Source: Neostapfia colusana
Lineage: Eukaryota; Streptophyta; Magnoliopsida; Poales; Poaceae
Reading direction: 5' to 3'
Length of the DNA: 64,000 nucleotides
Assembly (NCBI GenBank): GCA_030760725.1
Contig: JASWHV010000013.1
Location: forward strand, 40,706,699 to 40,770,698
Under the pieces are notes generated by a model that did not search any database, was not told the DNA's origin, and saw nothing but the letters and a program-made list of their open reading frames with translations. Position 1 is the stretch's first letter. Every line of letters begins with the position of its first letter. Shown here in pieces: positions 10,538-22,657 of this stretch. Both the position numbers and the translations under genes were made by a program.

Positions 10538-13500
10538 TTACCCGTGTTGGGACGCCATGAACTCCGGGTAATTTGAGCGAAGGAATTCCTCGCTCTCCCA
10601 CGTCGCTTCTTCGGCGGTGTGGTTGCTCCAGAGGATCTTGTAGAACCACAACGTTCTGCTACGCGTGGTTTGGGCTTTCTCATCAAGGATTTCCACCGGA
10701 TACTCATCATATGTCAAATCCGGTTTCAGCTCGCCGATGTCTTCGGTAGTAACAGCAGCGGTATATTTCAGACATTACCTCAGCTGGGAGACATGGAAAA
10801 TGTCATGGACACCAGCAAGAGATGCCGGTAGCTCCAATCTATACGCTGCTGGTCCACACTTCTCGGTGATAGCGTATGGTCCAATGAAACAGGGAGCGAG
10901 CTTCCCCTTCACACCGAACCGGTGCACGCCCTTCATCGGAGACATGTGGAGGTACACGTGTTCACCGACGTCAAAGTGCAATGGTCTACGCCTCTTATCA
11001 GTGTAGCTCTTCTGCCGGGATTGAGCGGCCTTCAAATTAGCTTGGATCGTCCGAACGCGCTCTTCGCCGTCGTTCACCACATCAACCGCGAATGTGACCC
11101 TTTCACCGGTCTCACAACAGTTTAGTGGGGTGCGGCATTTACGACCGCTTCGTAGGGTGCCATCTTGATACTCGCCTGATAGCCGTTGTTGTACGAGAAT
11201 TCCGCCAATGGTAGGTGATCATCCCAGTTCCTACCATGGTGGATGGCACATGCTCTCAACATGTCTTCTAATACTTGGTTCACCCTCTCTGTCTGCCCAT
11301 CTGTTTGAGGGTGGTAGGCGGAGCTTCTAATCAGTTTAGTACCCAAAGCAGCATGCAACTGCTCCCAAAAGCGAGATACAAACAAATCACCTCAGTCTGA
11401 GACTATGGTCTTGGGTACACCGTGCAAGCATAGAATCCCGGCAATATATAACTCCGCATATCTGTTGGCATGGAAATGTGTACGCACGGGGATGAAGTGA
11501 GCTGACTTGGTTAGTCGGTCAACGATCACCCAAATGGAATCATGTTTGTTGGATGTTAAGGGTAATCCCACAATGAAATCCATGCTCACATCCTCCCATT
11601 TCAATGCTGGAATTTTCAGGGGTTGCAACAGCCCTGACTTCCTCATATGATCTGCCTTCACTAGTCTACACGTATCACACTTAGATACGTACTTTGCTAC
11701 CTCCCGTTTCATACGTGTCCACCAAAATTTCTTTTTCAAATTTTGGTACATTTTGTTGCTGCCCGGATGAATGGAGTACTTAGACAACTGAGCTTCATCG
11801 AGGATCTTTTTCCTCAACTCCATATCCCGGGGTGCGATTATGCGGTCATTGAACCATAGCGTCCCCTCATCATCCTTCCGGAAACACTTGATCTCCCCGT
11901 TGTCTATCCGTCTCCGGAGATGTGCCATGCCCTTATCAATCTTCTGAGCTGCAATGATGTCATCCCTAATAGTAGGGATGAGGGCAAGGTTGTACAACGA
12001 CCCATAAGGAACCAAGTATAAACTCGGCTCTTCCTCCACCACCGGTGTAATGGTGAGGTGATGGACGTGTGATTTTTGACTCAGTGCGTCGGCAACCACA
12101 TTTGCCTTGCCGGGGTGGTAATGAATCTCAATTTAATAATCTTTAATCAGTTCTAACCACCTCCTTTGCCTCGTATTCAGCTCCTTCTGGGTGAAAATAT
12201 ATTTCAAGCTCTTGTGGTCGGTGTAGAGATGCACCAGATTCCCCAGGAGATAGTGCCTCCACATTTTTAGCGCCAAAACCACTGCAGCATACTCAGGATC
12301 ATGAGTCGGATAGTGCTGCTCATGGTTCCAAAGTTGGCGTGAGCCATAAGCGACCACACGTCCTTCCTGCATCAACATGCAGACGAGCCCAATACCGGAC
12401 GCGTCACAATACACGTCGAAGGGCTTTGTTGTATCCGGCTGAGCTAAGACCGGGGCTGTTGTGAGATGCTTCACCAATGCTTGGAACGCTCCTTCACACG
12501 CCGTGTTCCAAACATATTTCGTTCCCTTCTTCAGCAATTCTGTCATCGGTTTAGCGAGCTTGGAGAAGCTTGTAATGAATCTCCGATAGTATCCCGCTAA
12601 CCCGAGGAAGCTTCTGACTTCATGAACTGAAGTGGGAGCTTTCCATTTCAGCACTTACTCTATTTTTCTTGGGTCAACTGCAATGCCTTCTGCTGAGATG
12701 ATATGTACCAAGAATGGCACTTGGCTGATCCAAAATTCACACTTGCTGAACTTGGCGTAGAGCTTATGGTCTCGCAATCATTGAAGAATGATCCGCAAGT
12801 GTTCGGCATGTTCGGCTTCTGTCTTGGAGTAAGCCAAGATATCGTCGATGAACACTACCACGAACTTGTGCAGCTCTGGCATGAACACCGAATTCATGAG
12901 ATACATGAAATGGGCTGGAGCGTTTGTGAGACCAAAGGACATGACGAGATACTCATATAATCCATATCTCGTCGAGAAGGCCGTCTTCGGGATATCCTCC
13001 GCCCGGATCTTTATCTGGTGATATCCAGAGCGAAGGTCCATCTTTGAGAACACACTTGCACCCACAAGTTGATCAAACAATATGTCGATGCGGGGCAGTG
13101 GGTACTTATTCTTGATGGTGACGGCGTTGAGCGGCCGGTAGTCCACACACAGCCTCAGGGTTTCATCCTTCTTCTTTACAAACAACGCCGAGTATCCCCA
13201 AGGCAAGGAACTCGGCCTAATGAACCGCTTGCTCAACAGATCATTGAGCTGTTCTTTTAATTCAGCCAGCTCGTTTGGAGCCATTTTATATGGTCTCCGT
13301 GATATGGGCGTAGTCCCAGGTGCAAGTTCAATCTTGAACTCGACATCCCGCTCAGGTGGCATGCCCGGAAGATCATCCGGGAACACGTCAGGATACTCCC
13401 GGACTACGGGGATGTCTTCTAATTTGAGAGCTTCAGCATTGTTACTTGCTGAAATTTCCCGGACTGGCATGTCTAACACCATGGAATGTGGGCAGTGAAA

Positions 13501-15057
13501 TGGAGAGTTTAAATGAACCGCCCGTGTCCGAGCCTCCAGGACAGCGCCATGGTATTGTAGCCACGACATCCCTAAGATTGCATCAATCTTTTGCCCCATA
13601 AGGATTATCAAGGTGGTGGGATATAGTTTCCTACCTAAGCACAGAGGTGCTTTTGAAATCATCATATTAGCTGAGATCTTCCCTCCCGGTGAGCAGATCA
13701 TATAAGTGCAGTCGGTTGGGAAGACTTACATTTGATGCTTAGCCACATAGGATGCACTTATAAAGCTGTGGGTTGCACCCGAATAAAACAGTATGATGAT
13801 GGCTTGATTGTTGAGAGTAAACGTACCCGGCAGCACGTTGTCTCCCTCTGGGGCGTCCTCATTGTCGAGGTTGTGGACGCCCCCAGTCCGCTGACCAACC
13901 TTCTTCACCGCAGGTCGGCCTCGAGCACCGCCCTGGAACTGGGCTTGCCCGCTGCTTTGCTGCCCCTGGGGACAGTCCTTCGCGAAGTGGCCCGCCTGGC
14001 CACACGTGAAGCAAGTGAAACAGGGCGGTCCCCCGCTGATCGGTGGACGGAAACCCGGGGCGCGTTGTGGCGGTGGAAATGCCCGGGGTGCCGTCTGCTG
14101 CTGCTGTCTTGGGGGTGGCATCGGCGGATGGAACGGAGGTGACTGAAAAGGACGTCCCCCGAACCGTTGAGGTCTCGCCGGTGGATGCCACTGCTGCCAG
14201 GATGGTGTCCGATACACCATGCGGTACTTCTGGGGTGCGCCACCCCCACTGCTAGGTGGAGTGCTGCGCTTCCGCTGCTCAGCTGCCAACTCCCTCTGAG
14301 CGTCCTCTTGCATGATCGCGGCATTGACTAGGTCATTGAAGGTGCCGCGATTCCACTGAACGGGGTGTGACTTCATTTCGGGGTGTAACCCCCGATAGAA
14401 GTGTTCCCGCCTCTTCTCCTCAGTGGAGATATAGTCTGACGCGTATTGCGCCAGATGGTTGAAAGCACGGGAGTAGTCATGGGTACTCCTCCCGCCCTGC
14501 TTCAGCTCCAAGAATTCTTGGAACTTCCTCTTCATGATCCCGGGAGGGATATGGTAGGCGCGGAACGCCTCCCGGAATTCCTCCCATTCCACGACATGAC
14601 CAGCCGGACGTGAGGCGACACAGTTTGCCCACCACGCACCAGCGGCACCGTGGAGTTGCTGAGCTGCGAACAAAGTCTTTTGCCGCTCCTTGCATTGGAG
14701 CAGCCCGAACTTGGACTCGATGGTCCGCAGCCAGTTGTCCGCCTCCAGTGGTTCTTCAGCTTCGTTGAACACTCGAGGGTGCGTACTCATGAAATCCAAG
14801 TACGACACTTCCCGGGGCTCACGAGGCCCTCTATCTTGACGTTCCCCCGCCTGGGACGTATTCTGCACGATCGTGCGGAGCAGGTCGGTCAGCTCCTCAC
14901 GACCACCCACCAGTGCCGCTATCACATCCGCTAGAGTAAGCGGAGGCGACAGTGGTGGCTGCTGCTGCGGGGTACTGTCGTAGGCCGGTGGCTGGGAGTC
15001 ATCGCCTCCCTGCTGGCTAGACCCAACAACCTCGTGCGTGGTCCTAGTGCGAACCAT
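10538..15057 (-). pseudogene. gag-pol: Tek-A gag-pol polyprotein, decayed
   Basis: Starts at ATG 15057 (MVRTRTTHEVV). Order: gag with a CCHC knuckle (CFTCGQAGHFAKDC, near 13970-14010), protease, RT with FIDDIL near 12840, RNase H, integrase with H-H/C-C zinc finger near 11680-11790 and catalytic core near 11300-11620, and a C-terminal chromodomain ending at 10538. Stops at about 13726, 12778, 12655, 12133 and 11392 are in a single frame; most are single-base C-to-T changes from codons intact in Tek-B or Tek-C. A 7-bp deletion near 11133 shifts the frame in integrase. The protease DSG motif reads YSG (codon 13785-13783), so the catalytic aspartate is lost. This copy is dead. Confidence 0.93.
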
Positions 15058-16340
15058 CTGCAACCATACGACAATAAACATCAGTCCCGCAACATGTTGC
15101 ATGCAGTCCAATAACAATATGCGTAAAAACATAATGACAATAAAACATGCAATACATCTCGTATGTAGATAACGTAATAACTTTGCACAAGCTACACCAT
15201 TACCAGACCAAACACAAGCTAGTTTAATCTAACTTGATGAACCTCCTCTTTGGAAGCTCACCACAACTAGGTTTGGTCACTACGAGACGTTACTATTGCG
15301 TTGTCATCACGTATACCACCCCCCCCCCTTTTATCTTCAATACGACACAACATGGTCTCGAGTAAAAGACACTTGAGTGAGACCTACACTCAAATCTTTC
15401 ACTAGTTGAAGACAAGCTCTAGTGAGTATGTTCTACCCCATTGGCAGTACTTTAAACCACTTCTAGGGTACAACAATCTTTCCCATGAGCTCAACTGTCA
15501 GGCCTCTACCAGGATGACCAGTTTCTACATATCCAAGATTTTGATCTGCTTATGGGTATTTTCATGACTCGAGTTGAATACCAAAGTTAAGTTAACTTCA
15601 GTACCATTCCAGCGAGTACTTATTTGCCCTTAGATCAGCTCTGGTTAAAATGTTATGGTCATTCAAATTCAACAGAATTTCAGGAAGAATTTTAACAGCA
15701 CCTCCCTTGAGAAGTTGCTGTTTTCAACTCTGGTTTCCACTGAAATCTGTGCTGAAATTTCAGAAACTTTGAATTGCAAAGATGTAACACATCTTCTACC
15801 CTTTCTAAAGATGTATCATATGAAATTTTTTGATTTTTCTACTAGGAGTTATGTTTGAAAAACAGAACAGTCCAGAGAGTGTTTAACTCTGTCCTGAATC
15901 TGGACAGTCTACATCTCTCTGGGTTTTAAGCCATCTTAAGGTGGGTTTCAGCTCTTAAAATCTACAACAAAGTTGTAGAGTACTTAGATATCTTTCCAGA
16001 ACTATATATCACACCTCCCTGGGCTAAAAGACCTGTGAGTTATGCCCTGTTGAAGATCAGCAACTTGCTGCCCCAAAATAGAGCACTCTGTTTTTCATTC
16101 CTTTGGCTATCCTGCTCCACTATCACATTCTTATACCCAACCAGAGTCCTAAATGTTGAACCTAATGATTTTAATTCCTTGTTATCATTATTTTTTTCAT
16201 GCATATGCCTATGATATCTCGGTACTACGTTCCTCACAAAAGAAAATCCTAACCAGGTTATACCGGCATATACGTCTCAAGTGTGGCACTAAACCGTCTC
16301 TCGCACACGTTTTCTACACGGATACATACGTGGTTAGTAC
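15058..16340 (-). other. Predicted leader intron of Tek-A
   Basis: AT-rich, non-coding leader sequence. At its left edge TGGTTGCAG ends one base before the gag ATG, a good 3' splice site. At its right edge CTGCAG|GTAC at 16341/16340 is a good 5' splice site. The donor is homologous to one in Tek-D at 43397/43398. Splicing is inferred only from these signals and from conservation. Confidence 0.5.
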
Positions 16341-17047
16341 CTGCAGAAGACCACACAATAATGGTGCACTCAATGGTTTTTTTTCATTTCAGGCAGGATT
16401 CATATTTAAAAGTAACTACAAACGCCCGTATCATTGCCATACGGCCGTCCTTGAGTTAGGTCACGTCTCAAGGTACGTGATCGTGTTTCAACACCACACG
16501 ACGGGGAACCCGAGTATGTCATGAACGGGTCATCACGATTGGGAATGTTATCAACCTAACAGATACCACCTACTGCCCTGCAGGGCACGCTGATGGCAAG
16601 CGCTGCGTATGTCCTCCTGGGCTATTTCCAGACGAACACACTGTCGCGTTACTGACCACGCGATGGGGTCTCCACTTACTTGCCTAATGCACGCTAGGGA
16701 TCAGTGTTTCATATGAACTCAGGAACATGAAGAGTCCAAGAGTTTCATATTGAAGTCTCACACCAAGCTGTGAGACCTATCCCTGAACCACTTTCCTCGT
16801 CAGGGGAGCTAACCGAAATTGAACCACTTTCGGTGGCGTTCCTTACCATTCTTACCATAGCGTAGGTGTGTCGTTACATAATTAAAATTCAGAATTATAA
16901 CACATAGGTTAGTATTTGCCACTTTAAGTAACTATGCTAATATAGTCCTTACTTGGGCAACTACCGAATCCTCACCGTAAACCTAAGTCTTCCCGTAATA
17001 CAGTCCTTAAGTACTGTGCTATCCCCAATGCAGCTCTGATACCAGGC
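16341..17047 (-). other. Tek-A leader: PBS-proximal non-coding region
   Basis: Contains the primer binding site at 17033-17044 (minus strand TGGTATCAGAGC, complementary to the 3' end of plant initiator tRNA-Met), three bases from the LTR end. The rest is leader shared with Tek-B and Tek-C. No ORF is supported. Confidence 0.9.
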
Positions 17048-20000
17048 TGTGGCGTACCGGAATCCGCTCATCCAGGATCGCAGAGGGTGGTGTCGCACGA
17101 TGCGACAACCGACAGCACACGTCATAAGAACACAATATATTACATGGGAAAAACAAACTGAACTGTACATACGGAGCACCGAAATGAGCAGGAGGTTCCC
17201 CACACGGAGCATCTCTCTATGCCCGTTGGCAGATTTCCACCTTGCTGCCCTCAACCTACACCTATAAATCAGTGTGATATGCCTCGACGCCCGGAGGTTT
17301 AGGCTACATCGGTTTATCGGGGCCCATATATCCGATATGCCTTCGGTATGTTCAATACTTGTTCTGCAGGGCCGCACACGGATCCGTCCTCAATTGACAT
17401 GGACAGGGCTGCGCACACAAGACTTCCTCTTGCTGCTCCCTAGCCCCTGCCTAGTCTCATTTTCATTACTAAAGTGATCTCACATTACTCAACCGAACCT
17501 GTGTGTCCCAAGCCTATCTTGCGAGTAGATTCCAACTACTCGACTTGTACCAAAGTCCTATGAAACTTGAAGCATAGCTTGTCTACGTGAGGTCTTAGAC
17601 ACTACCCTCACTCTTATGGAAAATTTCTGGTTATGCAAGTGGGGTTCCATTCATCCTACACCTAATGCACATTCATACATCAACCTAATTATGTGAACAA
17701 AGTAAAACTTGATAAAAGAGTTAATGCAAACCGGGGCTTGCCTTGTTGCTGCTGGACAGGGGTTAGTTCTTCTTCTGGAAGCAGGAAGTCGAGTACCTCC
17801 GGAGCTTCCTCGCCTTCAGCGACTACACGTTAATGAAATACTACATGTTAATGGATATGCACATAAGTTTACTGTAATGCTTCTGCTATTAGTTCTAATA
17901 ACCTGTTTCTAACAACTGGAACTCTGTTCTAGAATTTAAAATGAAACTGGGGTGTAGTGGTTTTGGGTTTGGACCTATGCACATGATCAAGTGCTAAGTG
18001 GTTTTCCCCCTCTTCCATATTAATCCCACAAATGGTTCCACAGGATAGGGGTGATCCATTGCTCCAATGGAGCTGAAATTTTTGTGTGAGTCCCTTGTCA
18101 CAAGACAACTCTCTGGATCAAAATTTAGCACTTGTCATTGAGTGGTTTGTTCAGAATAATTCTTTTAGCACATAAGCAAAGAAGAATTAATTCTGAGGTA
18201 ACACCCTGTTCATGCCCAACTTAGTGAACTATAATTTCAATTATAGCTCATAGAGTTTGCATGAATTTTCCTAGCATTTTTGGAGCTAAGATTTGCCCAT
18301 AAATGAATTTCCAAGTTTTGGAAATTCTCTGAAAATGTTTCTGTATTCAAATGAACACAGCACCTTCAAATTTGAATTGCTCTTATCAAATCAACTCCAA
18401 ATGGTCTGAAACTTTTACAGGGGTTCACTAATATCCTAAAGAACATTCTGGCAAAATTTGGGGATTTTTGAATCAACCAAACTCCCTCTAAAATTCGTTT
18501 GCCGAAAAGCTTCAAAGAATTTTCCAGAATTACATAATAGGTTTCGTACAAATTGGGTGGCATATTTGGTTAGATCTATTCAATATGAATCCATCCCAAT
18601 TTGAATCACTAAATTTGGAGCTTCCTAGCAAAAGTTATAGGGTTCTAAAGTTTGGGGAAATTCTGGAATTTCAAATTAATTCGGGAAACATTCAAACTCT
18701 GGCTGTGGGTCCCTCCTACACGTGTCGGCTGCTGGGATCATGCCACACGGGGCCACAGGACCCTTCCCGCGCCACCACACTGGACCCGAGCTGCAGTGGA
18801 TCGACGATTTAAAATATCGCCACTGACATGCGGGGCGCCCAGTCGTCTTCCTCCTTGCGCGCGCCCGCGAGTCCAGCGGCGGTGCACTCCGGCGAGGTCC
18901 GCCAGAACCGCCCTCCCGACCACCCCCAGTGCCAGTACTGGCCTCATAGCCGTACCTCGCCCTGGGGAACTTGTCCCGGGGGTCGGAGCTCGCCGGCGGT
19001 GACCGGAAACAGGCGTGCGACGTCCACCGCGGAGGCTAGGGCTCCGGCGAGGTCGTTCTCGCTCTCTGGGGCATGAAAAGGGCTACGGTTTGCTCGAGAA
19101 GCATCAGTGGATCACGAGGAACCAAACATGAGCAGTCTCGGAGGCTAACAACGCCGGCAAACCCTCTCTCGACGGTGACCCGAGCCGTGTTTGCGCCGGC
19201 GACTATAGAAACGGCTAATACTCGGCCATTTCTGGACGGTTTTGCTTGGTTCTTCCTCGAGGAGGGGCGCTAGGAGGTGTAGGAGCTATCTGTAAGCTAG
19301 CTTGATCATTGGCTCAGCGTGTAATCCGAATTTTGGATTCTTGCCGAGCTAGGTCAATTGCACTAGGGTTTGGGATTTTCCAATATTCTTGCTACTCGGT
19401 GGACCATTTGCCGACGGGTTTTCGGCTACACCATATAGGGTTCCCCACGCACCTTTCTTGTGTAGAACGTGGTCGGCGACGATGGCTGGATAGGGATGTC
19501 ACCGGTGAGCCGAAGCTCGACGCCGCGGTATCTCCCGGTTGTTCAACTTCGATGGCTCACACCGCTCAGACTCGGGTGCAGCTTGCTGGAGCAGCACGGG
19601 GAACCGCTAGCGTGTGCCCTGGTGCTCCCTTTTGCTGCAGGGATCGCGAGCACTAAACGATCAGCACGGCTGCACGCCGGGGCTCGGAGGTGCAAGCGTT
19701 GCGGCGAGTTCTTCGCGTGCACGGGCGCTGATCAGAGCGGCAGGCGAGGGAGGCAGCGAACTCAGCTTTGTGCTGCGTACGTGGTGATCGGGAGGGGGGG
19801 GCGCGAGTAAATCCCCGCGCGCGCTGGCGCGGCCGTGAGGCGGTAACCGGTCGCGGCAGCTGACCGACGACCACCGAGTGGTTCTCTGTTGCTCACAGCC
19901 CCTGACCAGTGGGCCCTCCTCCCCTTTTTCTTTCCATTTTTTTACCTTCTGTTTTTCTGAAAATTATCCCCAGCTACTCTCAATTAACTGTGAGACTTAG

Positions 20001-20529
20001 CCCCCAAGTCTTGGTTTGAATTTGAGTTCTCAAATTCAAAATTTGTTTGACTAAATTTGCTTTATGTTTAAACTGAAATTCAAATTCAGTTTTGAATTAT
20101 TGCAAATTTAGCTCCCGACAAGATTAATTCCAATGGGGATGAAAATTGGTGGGCTAGCTCAGAAAACTGTGCTGAGTTTGAATATGAAGCTAACTTTTGA
20201 ATTTGAGTGATGAAAGTTGCTGCAATTTGAATTTACATTCAAATTGGCCTCTTTTTCAAATACCTCCAAAAGTGCCTAAAAAATTGTTGGATTTACATGA
20301 AACTTGGCCTGAACCTTCCCAAGACTTTTTAAGTCCTAGGGGTGAGCTCAACCTCTCATGTTCATGTATAGAAATCCTACTTTGTTAAAGTGAAGGCTTT
20401 CCCCTCTAATCACTTATTTGATGCAGGTTACATGTTCTTCACAATATTTACTAAGATATCCACAATAAAAACTGTGGTGTTGTGAGGTGAAGAAAAGTTT
20501 TTGCAAGTCCCTTTTCTTGGGCTTTTACA
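17048..20529 (-). repeat. 5' LTR of Tek-A (3482 bp, internally deleted)
   Basis: Same ends and order as the 3' LTR at 6305-10471, including the GC-rich module at about 18850-19880. It lacks about 685 bp corresponding to 6430-7126 of the partner. The junction lies near 17168-17178. The deletion removed the second exon-like piece of the LTR ORF, while the first piece remains at 17742-17822 (81 bp). Confidence 0.92.
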
Positions 20530-20534
20530 AACAC
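20530..20534. other. Target site duplication of Tek-A, right copy (AACAC)
   Basis: Identical to 6300-6304 and directly next to the TTACA end of the LTR. Tat-1 sequence resumes here. Confidence 0.95.
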
Positions 20535-22162
20535 TTACCGGGAGACGTGAGCGCTCCAACGGGCTTGGAGCTCCGGCCTCCGAGCCGGGACAGAACCACC
20601 AGAACCTGCCGCCAGCGCCTGTGCCTGCGCCGCAGGCATCCGGACCGGCGGAGTAGGAGGCATAGCAGTAGGGCCCCCGTAAGTGGTGCCCCTAGCGCTG
20701 CTCGCCGATCCGACCCCTGAGGCCCGGGGCACCTGCGCCCCCGGATGAGTCCAGCGCTGCTCCTTCCGACGCCGCTGCTGGCCGAGCCTGCAGCCGGGAC
20801 GCTCGCTGGCTGTGGCGCCTAAGCCCTCGGCTCATCCCCGGGCATCGCCCCACCGGCGTTCCTCCTCGTAGCTCCTCTGCCTGAAGAAGGGATGCGGGAT
20901 GCCTGGGGCTCCTCGGACCGCCGCTGTCCGAGAAGAGACCCGCCGGAGCTGGAGACCCAAGGTCTCTTTGGGTAGCCACCCGACGAACCAGCGCCTCCGG
21001 GAGATGGGCGCAAGGGTACACCGGCCCCCTGGCTCGGCGCAAACGACGCCCTCAGAGGAGACCGGGCACGTTTCTTCTCTGGCTGCCCGGGGGCCGGCTC
21101 CTTTCCCTTCCCCTTGTCGACGGTCTGAGCTCCGTCGACCCTTGGTGCGGGTTGGGCAGCGGTAGACGCCTCGCGCTCTGCCCCGGAGCGCTCGACCCCG
21201 GAAATCGAGATCCCCCGGAGGGCATCCCCAACCTGATGAACGGCGATCCCGATGTCATCAAGGTTCGGCATCTTCCACAGCAACTCCGCCCTCCTCTGCG
21301 GCTCCAAGAAGAGGGGAGTGCCAGAAGCCGGGAAGGTGAGGTCGCCGCCAGTGACAAAGTCGCTGCTCACCTTGGTCACCATCTCGTACAGCTCCTCCTC
21401 AGATGGGTTGGAGCCGAGACCCCTCTCCAGCCTGGTGCAGTCGAGCTCGCCGGTGTAGTACCACGCCAGGCAGTTGCGTTGCTGCAAGGGCGCAATACGG
21501 CGCGACAGGAAATCTATTAGCACCATCAGGGACGTCAGCCCCTCATTGGCCAGGAACCGGATACGCTCCAAGACCGGCGCGTACTCCGGCTCCAGCTCCG
21601 GAATCTCCTCCCAAAAGCGACGCTCGGTGGTCGGGCTGGCAGTTGGGAGCTGCAGGCGATCGTGCTCGTCGGTCTGCACGATCACCCAGTTCTCCCTCCA
21701 GTTTTCCCACCTCGACGCACTGAAAGGTAGAAGGTACCCAGAGGCCTTCGGATCCTTGCAGCGATGCTGGAAGTAGTACGCCCCCAGCTGATTCTTCGAG
21801 CTGCGCCTGGTCGTGCACAACACGAAGAAGTAGCGGAAGAGCATCACTGAAGCGTGCACCCCCACGAACATCTCGCAGAAGTGCACGAAGACGGCGGACA
21901 TCATGAAGGAGTTGGGGAAGAGGTGATGGAGCTGAAGACCGTACGTCTCCAGCAGCGTCACGAAGAAGGAAGAAATTGTTGGGGCTAACCACGCCATGGC
22001 GTAGGCAGTGAAAAAGACTATTTCCCCCTCCTCCAGGAGCAGGGGGAGAGATCCCTGCCGGAGCCAGCACTTCTGCTCCTCCGCGTGCCAGCCTAGCAGC
22101 CTGCGCACTGACCCGAGCTCGGCCGACCGGGCGAGACGCGGTGGAGGCAAGTTGGAAGCCAT
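20535..22162 (-). pseudogene. Tat-1 antisense ORF, N-terminal part (putative gypsy-type transposon domain)
   Basis: The probable start is ATG 22162 (MASNLPPPRL); an upstream in-frame ATG at 22237 would add 25 residues. The frame is open to 20819, about 447 residues. The N-terminal half (for example YGLQLHHLFPNSFMMSAVFV, then WRENWVIV) resembles the grass domain annotated as putative gypsy-type transposon (Pfam PF04195, also called Transposase_28). I recognise this from family memory only. The C-terminal part is Pro/Ser/Arg rich and changes frame before the Tek-A insertion; the coiled-coil end lies at 6299-4940. It is transcribed, if at all, opposite to pol. Despite the family name there is no sign of transposase activity. 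Confidence 0.75.
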
Positions 22163-22657
22163 GGCAGATGGAAGCTCAAGAACAGGGAAGACAAGGGCGC
22201 AAGAGCTCAAGGAAGATGCAAGCACTTGGAAGTGCAAAGGGAAGCCGCGATGCGGGTGAGATCCCCTTTTAAACTTCCCAGGCGCGATTCAAAGCGATTC
22301 GAAACTCTTCGAATACGCCGCTTGGACAACCGCTTCAGCTCCAAGACCAAGCGTCGATGACAAGTGGACCCAACCCCCTCCAGCTGAAGTGGTGGGCTAA
22401 GAAGTCAGTCTCCCAAGGAGACGAGCCGGCAAGACGCTTCGGCGGTTCCCGAAAAGGCGCTGCGACGTGCAGAAGTGGCAGCCTTGGGAACCGCCACAGT
22501 AAAAGCAGCCATCAAGTGGGGCACACGCTCCCATGATCCCGCGACTGTTCATGCTCCGGCAACGGTCAATGTGGGTCTTCGAGAAGGTGTACGGAGTGGA
22601 AGAGACGGGGGCCCCACCTTGGGCTCGCTATCTCCCCTGAAATGGGCCTGGGGCCAC
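22163..22657 (+). other. Tat-1 region between antisense ORF and 3' LTR, with likely polypurine tract
   Basis: About 500 bp without a supported gene. It would hold the promoter of the antisense ORF, but no clear TATA box was seen. The last bases, around 22644-22657 (GGGCCTGGGGCCAC), occupy the position of the Tat polypurine tract just before the TGTCGG start of the LTR. Confidence 0.55.

Larger units (their letters stand above)
6305..20529 (-). mobile_element. Tek-A: complete Tekay/Del-like chromovirus, minus strand
   Basis: This is a full-length 14.2-kb LTR retrotransposon. LTRs lie at 6305-10471 (3' LTR) and 17048-20529 (5' LTR), both starting TGTAAAAGCC and ending CCACA on the minus strand. 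The initiator-Met primer site is at 17033-17044 and the polypurine tract at 10472-10484. One gag-pol frame ends in a chromodomain. Perfect 5-bp flanking repeats confirm the ends. The coding region is decayed by several stops and a 7-bp deletion. It interrupts the Tat-1 antisense ORF, so it is younger than Tat-1. Confidence 0.95.
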
